From Gammaproteobacteria bacterium (lineage in GTDB: Bacteria; Pseudomonadota; Gammaproteobacteria; Steroidobacterales; Steroidobacteraceae), in contig JASHYG010000250.1 of NCBI GenBank assembly GCA_030043215.1, positions 1-11,085 of the forward strand: DNA of 11,085 nt, in the 5' to 3' direction. This document shows positions 1-5,566 of this stretch, in pieces. Positions within the stretch are counted from its first letter, which is position 1. The number at the start of each line of letters is the position of its first letter. The notes beneath the pieces are model-generated. The model saw nothing but the letters and a program-made list of their open reading frames with translations. It was not told where the DNA came from and ran no database searches. The position numbers and the translations under genes are program-made.

Positions 1-393
1 CAGGAAGTACGGCAGCACCTCCCGGTAGCTCCAGCCGGGATTGCCTGCGGCGGCCCAATCGTCGTAGTCGCCGGGCTGCCCTCTGAAATACACCATGCCG
101 TTGATCGAGCCCGAGCCGCCGATCACGCGGCCGCGCGGAATGGGAATGCGCCGGTTCGCCAGCTGCGGCTGCGGTACCGTGAGGAAGCGCCAGTTGATGG
201 CGCGCGTGGCGATCGCCGCCCCGACCGTGGCAGGGATGTGAATGAACGGATGCGAATCGCGCGGACCCGCCTCGATGAGACACACGCGAGTGGCGGGGTT
301 CTCCGAGAGACGTGAGGCGATCACGCAGCCCGCGGTGCCCGCACCGACGACGATGTAGTCGAATGCGTCCCCACTGGACGGCGCCGGCCCCAC
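1..393 (-). CDS. GMC family FAD-dependent alcohol oxidoreductase, N-terminal part (runs off the left edge)
   Basis: The visible 131 residues are the FAD-binding start of a glucose-methanol-choline oxidoreductase, a family that oxidises alcohols using FAD. A short lead precedes the dinucleotide-binding strand DYIVVGAGTAG, with GxGxxG at residues 17-22. Glu41 in LIEAG is placed to hold the adenosine ribose. Residues 88-111 fit GMC signature 1, reading GRVIGGSGSINGMVYFRG and then the DYDDW segment; the usual GGSSSIN is GGSGSIN here. The wording resembles choline dehydrogenase (BetA)-type members, but the substrate cannot be read from this part. The start is GTG at 393, chosen because GGAG lies 7 nt upstream and the FAD motif follows almost at once. 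It sits 13 nt after the stop of the serine hydrolase gene on the same strand, so the two are probably co-transcribed. The substrate-binding and catalytic His regions lie outside the window. Confidence 0.93.
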   Translation of the reverse strand, partial: MGPAPSSGDAFDYIVVGAGTAGCVIASRLSENPATRVCLIEAGPRDSHPFIHIPATVGAAIATRAINWRFLTVPQPQLANRRIPIPRGRVIGGSGSINGMVYFRGQPGDYDDWAAAGNPGWSYREVLPYFL

Positions 394-406
394 CCTCGCT
401 CTCCGG

Positions 407-1558
407 TCAGACGGCGGCCGAGATCACGATATCGGACAGCTTCTGGAAGCGCTCCACGTTGGCGTTGCTTTCCATCACGCCGGCCGACAGGCAGACGAAC
501 GTCAGATCGCGCTCCGGATCCACCCAGAACAGCGTCGTGCCGGCGCCGTAGTTGCCGTAAGTGCCCGGCGAGGCCAGCGTGCCGAACAGGTGGTGGGCGA
601 TCGCGGTGCCGCGCAGCGCGAAGCCGAGGCCGATGCAGGCGGGGGTCTGCGGCCAGCCGCGCGCCTTGCTCCGCTGCGCATCGAGCTCGTTCGGCTTCTC
701 GCCGGTCCAGTTGCGGCGGGCGAGCTGCAGGATCGCCGGAGAGAGGATTCGCTGGCCGTCGAGCGCCCCGCCGTCTCTCAGCATCTCCACGAAGCGGAAC
801 ATGTCCGGCACCGTGGAAGCGATGCCGACCCACGGCATCTCCGCGTGCTCCTCCTCGAAGGCGCCATTGGGACCGAGGTTGCTGTGCCCGCGGTGTCCGA
901 TCGGATAGTTTCCGCGGAAATCCGGGACGATCTTGCGCGGCTTCAGATCGGCCCGCACCCCGACCGAGGTGTCCTTCATCTTGAGCGGCGTCAGGATCTC
1001 CTCCTGGACGATCGCCCGGTACGAGCGCCGCTTGGGATCCGTGCGGCGCACGGCCTCCCCGAGCAGCACGTGATTGACGAGCGGCGAGTAGGAAACCTTC
1101 TCACAGGGCGCATCGACGGGCTTCACCACCTCGATCACCGCGGTGACCATCTCGTCGAACCGATCGATGTACATGCCGGGCTTCACCTCGAAGATGATCG
1201 GAAAGCCCGCCTGATGCGACAGCAAATGCCAGATTTGAACCGCCTCGCGTCCGTGGCCGGAGAATTCCGGAACGATGTCCGAGATGCGGCTGGTGAGCGC
1301 GAACTGGCCGAGCTCGATGGCCCGCAGCGTCAGCACGTTGGTGAACGCCTTGGTCACCGAGAAGATGCTGAACACGGAATCGCGCTTGAGCGGCTGGCTC
1401 TGAGCGGCGTCCGCCGCTCCGATGGCGACATCGAGCGCCACGGCCCCGCCGCGGGCCACCTTGATGACCGCCCCGTGGTACAGGCCCGCCGCGATGTCCG
1501 ACTTGACGACCGCCTGCAAATGCTGCAACCGGTCCGCGCTCATGGTCGTTTCGCTCAT
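407..1558 (-). CDS. Serine hydrolase, class C beta-lactamase / family VIII esterase fold
   Basis: This 383-residue protein has the penicillin-binding-protein/beta-lactamase fold. The nucleophile motif SxxK is SVTK at residues 67-70, inside the typical context FSIFSVTKAFTNVLTL. HLLSHQAGFP at 111-120 is a family landmark. The second motif, normally YxN, reads YSP at 157-159, with the following NHVLLGE typical of these proteins. The third box is GNYGAG at about 335-340, before LFWVDPERDL. A Tyr-Ser-x second motif without Asn is common in family VIII carboxylesterases such as EstB, so an esterase or transesterase is more likely than a true beta-lactamase. No signal peptide is seen, which also argues for a cytoplasmic esterase. 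The ATG at 1558 has GGAG 9 nt upstream; Met6 is a less supported alternative. It is the first gene of a probable operon with the GMC oxidoreductase downstream. Confidence 0.9.
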   Translation of the reverse strand: MSETTMSADRLQHLQAVVKSDIAAGLYHGAVIKVARGGAVALDVAIGAADAAQSQPLKRDSVFSIFSVTKAFTNVLTLRAIELGQFALTSRISDIVPEFSGHGREAVQIWHLLSHQAGFPIIFEVKPGMYIDRFDEMVTAVIEVVKPVDAPCEKVSYSPLVNHVLLGEAVRRTDPKRRSYRAIVQEEILTPLKMKDTSVGVRADLKPRKIVPDFRGNYPIGHRGHSNLGPNGAFEEEHAEMPWVGIASTVPDMFRFVEMLRDGGALDGQRILSPAILQLARRNWTGEKPNELDAQRSKARGWPQTPACIGLGFALRGTAIAHHLFGTLASPGTYGNYGAGTTLFWVDPERDLTFVCLSAGVMESNANVERFQKLSDIVISAAV

Positions 1559-1567
1559 TGATCGCCA

Positions 1568-1571
1568 CTCC
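1568..1571 (-). promoter_or_regulatory. Ribosome binding site of the serine hydrolase gene
   Basis: GGAG reads on the minus strand 9 nt before the ATG at 1558. It supports that start over the internal Met6. Confidence 0.55.
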
Positions 1572-1606
1572 GATTATCCGCGGCCACCCGATTCTCGGCG
1601 GCCGAC

Positions 1607-1635
1607 ATTATAGGGCGCTTTGCGCCACACCGTTT
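1607..1635 (-). promoter_or_regulatory. Probable promoter of the serine hydrolase / GMC operon
   Basis: The minus strand carries a perfect -10 hexamer TATAAT at 1612-1607. Transcription would begin near 1600 and give a leader of about 42 nt before the ATG at 1558. The -35 region (about 1630-1635) matches TTGACA poorly. A 13-bp palindrome, GGCGC TTT GCGCC at 1614-1626, fills most of the spacer, where a repressor or activator could act. The -10 box is seen directly; promoter activity and regulation are inferred. Confidence 0.5.
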
Positions 1636-1650
1636 AGCGACGATAGGCCC

Positions 1651-1677
1651 CTGATTCCGCGTGTGCAGTGCTATTTT
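1651..1677 (+). promoter_or_regulatory. Candidate extended -10 promoter of the NlpC/P60 lipoprotein gene
   Basis: TGCTATTTT at 1669-1677 fits an extended -10 element (TG, one base, then TATTTT), with a weak -35-like CTGATT at 1651-1656 and a short 15-nt spacer. The predicted start near 1684 would leave about 27 nt before the ATG at 1711. A single AT-rich site in a GC-rich genome is suggestive only. Confidence 0.35.
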
Positions 1678-1710
1678 AGCCTCCCGGACCGATGTGGGCG
1701 GCAGCGCGAG

Positions 1711-2190
1711 ATGTTCCGAGCGCAAATTTCGTCGCGAGCGCCGTGGATTGCGTTGATCTTGGTGCTCGCAGGGCTGCTCGCGGGGTGCGCCACCACGCAG
1801 CGCATCCCCGAGGTCCGCGTCGAGCGTGGACGTACGGTTGCGGCCGCCGCAGCCGCGCTCATCGGCACTCCTTATCGCTTCGGCGGCTCGGACGCCCGAG
1901 GCTTCGACTGCAGCGGACTCGCAGTTTTCGCCTACGAGCGGGCCGGAATTTCCATCCCCCGCACGGCCGCGGAGCAGCAGCGCGCGGCGCGTCCCGTCCC
2001 ATTTCAGGACCTGTTACCCGGCGATCTCGTGTTCTTCCGGATCGGCGCGCGTCACGTCAATCACGTCGGCGTCTACGTCGGCAGCGGCCGCTTCATCCAT
2101 GCGCCTCGATCCAATGCTCTCGTTTCCTACGGCAGCTTGGTCAAAGGCTTCTACCGCAAGCACATCGTGAGCGCGGGACGCTTCTGGTGA
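1711..2190 (+). CDS. NlpC/P60 family lipoprotein, probable murein endopeptidase
   Basis: This 159-residue protein begins with a lipoprotein signal: a basic start, a hydrophobic run and the lipobox LAGC with the lipidated Cys26. The residue after it is Ala, not Asp, which favours the outer membrane. The NlpC/P60 papain-like domain follows from about residue 40. It shows GTPYRFGG at 52-59, the catalytic Cys67 in FDCSGL, His118 in HVNHVGVYVG and the third polar residue His130 in FIHAP. Family members such as E. coli MepS (Spr) and NlpC cleave the D-Glu to diaminopimelate or related cross-link bonds of peptidoglycan, and the length matches those small single-domain enzymes. The reading frame stays open upstream to 1558, but that extension has no signal-like features. 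The ATG at 1711 gives a perfect lipoprotein signal, although its ribosome binding site is weak. It converges with rhlE, leaving 21 nt between stops. Confidence 0.93.
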   Translation: MFRAQISSRAPWIALILVLAGLLAGCATTQRIPEVRVERGRTVAAAAAALIGTPYRFGGSDARGFDCSGLAVFAYERAGISIPRTAAEQQRAARPVPFQDLLPGDLVFFRIGARHVNHVGVYVGSGRFIHAPRSNALVSYGSLVKGFYRKHIVSAGRFW

Positions 2191-2211
2191 CGCGTGGTCG
2201 CAACCCGCGGG

Positions 2212-3441
2212 TCACCGGCGGCCGCCGGCGGCCCGCGACGCGTGGCGCGGCGTGGCGTAGGCCCGTCGCGGCTGCGTGACCCGCGCGGGCGCCGGATGGG
2301 CCGAATACGCTGGCGATTGGGGCACGGCAAACGCCGGTGAGATCGCGACGACCAGGGAGCGGCGGAGCACTTTCTCGACGCTCCGAAGCAGCGGCACCTC
2401 CTCGGGTGCGACCAGCGAGACGGCGCAGCCCGCGCCCCCCGCGCGCGCGGTGCGGCCGATTCTGTGAACGTAATCCTCCGGGACGTTCGGCATCTCGAAA
2501 TTGACCACGTGGGGCAGCTCCTTGATGTCGAGCCCGCGCGATGCGATCTCGGTCGCGACCAGCGCGGTGATCCTGCGGGCCTTGAAGTCGGCCAGGGCTC
2601 GCTCACGGGCGCCCTGACTCTTGTTGCCGTGGATCGCGGCGGTGCGAATGCCGCGGCCCTCGAGGTGCTGCGCAAGCCGGTTCGCCCCGCTCTTCGTGCG
2701 AGTGAACACGAGCACCTGCTGCCAGCTGCCGCTGTCGATGAGGTGCGCGAGCAGATGCCGCTTGTGTTCCCTGGGAACCCGATACACGAGCTCCTCGATC
2801 CGATCCGCGGTCACATTGCGCGCGGAGACCTCGATCGCCTCCGGGTCGCGCAGGAAGCGCTTCGACAAAGCGCGGATCTCATCCGAGTACGTCGCCGAGA
2901 ACATGAGATTCTGGCGCTGCGCGGGCAGGAGGGCGAGCACACGTCGGATCGCGGGGATGAAGCCCATGTCGAGCATGCGATCCGCCTCGTCCAGCACGAA
3001 CGTCTGCACTTCACGCAGATCGACCGCTCGCCGCTCGGCGAGATCGAGCAGCCGTCCCGGGGTTGCCACCAGCAGATCACAGCGTCGGCGCAGCACTTCG
3101 ATCTGCGGATTGATGCTCACGCCTCCGTAGACGACGGCGATTCGAGCATCGGCGTAGCGCCCGTAAGTGCGGGCACTTTCCGCCACTTGTGCGGCGAGCT
3201 CCCGCGTAGGCGTGAGCACGAGCGCCCGGGGCGAGCCGCCCGACGACTGGACGAGCCGGTGCAGGATCGGCAGCACGAAGGCCGCCGTCTTGCCGGTGCC
3301 GGTCTGCGCTCCTGCGATGACATCGCGGCCGGCGAGCACCGCGGGAATCGCCTTGGCTTGAATAGGGGTGGGCGTCGAGTACCCTTTTTCGGCTACGGCA
3401 CGTGACAGCGCGGGCAGGAGCCCGAAATCTTCAAACAGCAT
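2212..3441 (-). CDS. rhlE: DEAD-box ATP-dependent RNA helicase RhlE
   Basis: All helicase motifs of the DEAD-box family are present in order across 409 residues. They are the Q motif YSTPTPIQ (21-28), motif I AQTGTGKT (45-52), motif Ia PTRELA (78-83), TPGR (127-130), DEAD (151-154), SAT (182-184), the motif V region [11 protein letters not shown] (296-306) and motif [12 protein letters not shown] (326-335). The two RecA-like domains end near residue 370. A basic, Pro/Ala/Arg-rich tail of about 40 residues follows, as is usual in RhlE-type proteins, where it helps bind RNA. The opening [19 protein letters not shown] is RhlE-like. RhlE unwinds short RNA duplexes and affects ribosome maturation and RNA decay in E. 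coli. The ATG at 3441 was chosen because AGAGG lies 6 nt upstream and the protein then starts at the family's usual point. A GTG at 3477 would add 12 unsupported residues. It diverges from uup. Confidence 0.95.
   Translation of the reverse strand: MLFEDFGLLPALSRAVAEKGYSTPTPIQAKAIPAVLAGRDVIAGAQTGTGKTAAFVLPILHRLVQSSGGSPRALVLTPTRELAAQVAESARTYGRYADARIAVVYGGVSINPQIEVLRRRCDLLVATPGRLLDLAERRAVDLREVQTFVLDEADRMLDMGFIPAIRRVLALLPAQRQNLMFSATYSDEIRALSKRFLRDPEAIEVSARNVTADRIEELVYRVPREHKRHLLAHLIDSGSWQQVLVFTRTKSGANRLAQHLEGRGIRTAAIHGNKSQGARERALADFKARRITALVATEIASRGLDIKELPHVVNFEMPNVPEDYVHRIGRTARAGGAGCAVSLVAPEEVPLLRSVEKVLRRSLVVAISPAFAVPQSPAYSAHPAPARVTQPRRAYATPRHASRAAGGRR
2215..2228. repeat. 14-bp perfect palindrome at the 3' end of rhlE
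   Basis: CCGGCGGCCGCCGG reads the same on both strands. It lies inside the last codons of rhlE, just past the stop of the lipoprotein gene. A 9-bp direct repeat GACGCGTGG occurs on either side, at 2189-2197 and 2237-2245. No T-run follows on either strand, so it is not a convincing intrinsic terminator. Confidence 0.4.
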
Positions 3442-3447
3442 GAAAAA

Positions 3448-3452
3448 CCTCT
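3448..3452 (-). promoter_or_regulatory. Ribosome binding site that fixes the rhlE start
   Basis: AGAGG reads on the minus strand, 6 nt before the ATG at 3441. The in-frame upstream GTG at 3477 has no comparable site. Confidence 0.6.
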
Positions 3453-3484
3453 GATCGTGAGCTCGCCCGGCAGCCACCTGCGCG

Positions 3485-3507
3485 CCCCGATCGACCCTGA
3501 TTCGGGG
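3485..3507. repeat. Inverted repeat in the rhlE leader
   Basis: CCCCGA at 3485-3490 pairs with TCGGGG at 3502-3507 across an 11-nt loop. On the rhlE side this lies about 44 nt upstream of the ATG, so it could form a leader RNA hairpin. No T-run follows. Function is unknown. Confidence 0.4.
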
Positions 3508-3567
3508 ATCGAGCGAGCCTTGGCTGCGGCGGTCAGATGCGAGGCGGGTTGGGAATGGGGATTGAAG

Positions 3568-3588
3568 TCAGCTGCAATGGCAAGCTGA
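3568..3588. repeat. Inverted repeat in the rhlE-uup divergent spacer
   Basis: TCAGCT at 3568-3573 and AGCTGA at 3583-3588 are exact inverse complements separated by 9 nt. The 21-bp span has the size and symmetry of a dimeric repressor site, but 6-bp arms can also arise by chance. Confidence 0.3.
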
Positions 3589-3607
3589 GGCCGGAACAGG
3601 GTGCTGA

Positions 3608-3644
3608 CCGTACACCTCTAAGCTCGGCGGGCGGGAGTGTACGG
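3608..3644. repeat. 8-bp inverted repeat just upstream of uup
   Basis: CCGTACAC at 3608-3615 and GTGTACGG at 3637-3644 are perfect inverse complements, 21 nt apart and ending 29 nt before the uup ATG. Each arm contains the self-complementary core GTAC. This could be a pair of operator half-sites or a hairpin in the uup leader. The downstream CTTTCC is too short a T-run for an intrinsic terminator. Confidence 0.45.
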
Positions 3645-3673
3645 GCTTTCCATCCCCGCGTCCAATCCGGACA

Positions 3674-5566
3674 ATGCGCCCCGTGCCGCTGCTCACGCTT
3701 CTCGACGCTCACCTCGCCCTTGGCGACCGCCCGCTGCTCGACGGCGCGCAGCTCGCCGTGGAATCGCACGAGCGGCTGGGGCTCATCGGCCGCAACGGCA
3801 CCGGCAAATCGACGCTGCTGCGGATCCTTGCGGGCCTCGCCTCGCTCGACGAGGGCGAGCGTCAGGCTCGACCCGGACTTCGCATCGCGCTCGTCGAGCA
3901 GGAGCCCGAGCTTCCGGCCGCGCGGACGCTGCGCGAGAGCCTGATCGAGCGCGCGAGGTCCGCCGGCGCCGCGAGCGGCTTCGCGCCCGCGGATCTGGGC
4001 GGCAGCGAGCGCGAGCGCTGGCGCGTGGAATCGCGCTTGACCGAGTTCCTCCATCGCTTCGGGCTCCGGGAGGAGACGGCTCCCGCCACGAGCTCCGGCG
4101 GCGAGCGGAGGCGGGCCGCGCTGGCGCTGGCGCTTGCGTCAGAGCCGGACCTCCTACTCCTCGATGAGCCGACGAACCACCTCGACATCGCGGCGATCGA
4201 GCGGCTCGAGGACCTGCTGCTCAAGGTTCCGGCCGCCATCATCGTGACCCACGATCGTACGTTCCTCGACCGCGTCGTGACTCGAATCGTCGAGCTCGAT
4301 CGCGGCGTACTGCGCTCCTATCCGGGCAGCTTCACCGCCTACGAGGAGCGCAGAGAGCAAGAGCTCGCCGCCGAGGAGACCGCGCGGCGCAGATTCGACA
4401 AATTCTGGGCCCAAGAGGAGATCTGGATTCGCAGGGGCGTCGAGGCGCGCCGTACCCGCAACGAAGGCCGGACACGGCGGCTCGAGCGGCTGCGCGCCGA
4501 GCGAGCCGCGCGGCGGGACAGGCTCGGCGCCGTGAAAATGAGCCTGGACACCGGTCAGCGCTCGGGCCAGCTCGTCGCCGAGCTCATTGATGTCAGCAAG
4601 CACTTCGACGGACGCACGCTGGTCGACCGGCTTTCGATGCGCATCATGCGAGGCGATCGCATCGGACTGATTGGCCCGAACGGCGCCGGCAAATCGACGC
4701 TCATCCGCATGATCCTCGGATCACTCGCGCCCGATTCCGGTACGCGGAAGCTCGGCACGAACCTGCAGATTGCGTACTTCGACCAGCTGCGCGAGCAGCT
4801 GGACCCGGAGGCGACCGTCGCCGAGGCGATCAGCCCTGGGTCCGACTGGATCGAGGTCGGTACGACGCGCAAACACGTCGTGGGCTACCTCGGTGACTTC
4901 CTGTTCCCCGCGCACCGCGCCCGCATTCCCGTCAAGGCTCTCTCCGGTGGCGAGCGCAATCGGCTGCTGCTCGCGCGCCTGTTCGCTCGACCCGCCAATC
5001 TCCTGGTGCTGGATGAGCCGACGAACGATCTCGACATCGAGTCCCTCGAGCTGCTCGAGCAGAGGCTGCAGGACTATGCAGGCACGCTGCTGCTGGTGAG
5101 CCACGACCGCCGCCTTCTCGACAATGTCGTGACCCAGACGCTCAGCGCGGAAGGCCGCGGCACGTGGCGCGAGTACATCGGCGGCTACAGCGACTGGCTA
5201 CGGCAAGGGGGCGGCACGACGCTCGATGACGGGCGCGCGCCCGACGACGCATCGAGCCACGTCGAAAAGATGTCGGCACCGGCCGCAGGCAAGCCGCGCG
5301 CGCGGCTCGGATACCAGGAGCGGCGCGAGCTCGCCTCGATCCCGCTGGAGATCGAGGCGCTGGAGCGTGAGCAGGCGGAGTTGACCGCTCGCATGAGCAC
5401 GGCCGACTATCATCTTCAAGGCGCACGACAGATGCGCGCCGATGTGAAGCGTATCGGGGAGATCGAAGCCGCGCTGCTGTCGAAGTTCGCGCGCTGGGAA
5501 GCGCTGGAATCCGTCAACGCACTGGAGAAGGCTGCAAATCCCAGATCTCCCGCGCGTATTCCGTGA
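3674..5566 (+). CDS. uup: ABC-F family ATPase Uup
   Basis: This 630-residue protein carries two ABC ATPase domains and no membrane segment, the ABC-F layout. Domain 1 has Walker A GRNGTGKS (39-46), signature SSGGE (140-144), Walker B with LLDEPTNHLD (catalytic Glu165) and H-loop His193. Domain 2 has GPNGAGKS (334-341), LSGGE (423-427), LVLDEPTNDLD (Glu448) and His477. The interdomain linker contains EIWIRRGVEARRTRNEGRTR (249-268), a hallmark of Uup. A charged spacer (about 510-545) leads to a C-terminal helical region of the Uup type. E. coli Uup is close in length and binds ribosomes and branched DNA; its loss raises transposon excision. The ATG at 3674 puts the first domain at the usual distance, but there is no clear ribosome binding site. 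The last 17 residues lie antisense to glgP. Confidence 0.95.
   Translation: MRPVPLLTLLDAHLALGDRPLLDGAQLAVESHERLGLIGRNGTGKSTLLRILAGLASLDEGERQARPGLRIALVEQEPELPAARTLRESLIERARSAGAASGFAPADLGGSERERWRVESRLTEFLHRFGLREETAPATSSGGERRRAALALALASEPDLLLLDEPTNHLDIAAIERLEDLLLKVPAAIIVTHDRTFLDRVVTRIVELDRGVLRSYPGSFTAYEERREQELAAEETARRRFDKFWAQEEIWIRRGVEARRTRNEGRTRRLERLRAERAARRDRLGAVKMSLDTGQRSGQLVAELIDVSKHFDGRTLVDRLSMRIMRGDRIGLIGPNGAGKSTLIRMILGSLAPDSGTRKLGTNLQIAYFDQLREQLDPEATVAEAISPGSDWIEVGTTRKHVVGYLGDFLFPAHRARIPVKALSGGERNRLLLARLFARPANLLVLDEPTNDLDIESLELLEQRLQDYAGTLLLVSHDRRLLDNVVTQTLSAEGRGTWREYIGGYSDWLRQGGGTTLDDGRAPDDASSHVEKMSAPAAGKPRARLGYQERRELASIPLEIEALEREQAELTARMSTADYHLQGARQMRADVKRIGEIEAALLSKFARWEALESVNALEKAANPRSPARIP

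Noticed and set aside
590..1561. A 323-codon open frame on the plus strand opposite the serine hydrolase
   Set aside because: It is the antisense shadow of a clear gene. The translation is rich in Arg, Asp, His and Leu with no domain, as expected from GC-rich codons read backwards.
1558..1710. A 51-residue N-terminal extension of the NlpC/P60 protein
   Set aside because: The upstream ATG is in frame, but using it would bury the lipoprotein signal in the middle of the protein. It would also overlap the divergent promoter and the start of the serine hydrolase gene.
2191..2235. A bidirectional terminator between the lipoprotein gene and rhlE
   Set aside because: The palindrome CCGGCGGCCGCCGG has no loop of its own and no T-run follows on either strand. 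It also lies in coding sequence, so a random GC-rich palindrome is as likely.
2464..3405. A 313-codon plus-strand frame opposite rhlE
   Set aside because: It is antisense to a helicase with every motif intact, with no independent support.
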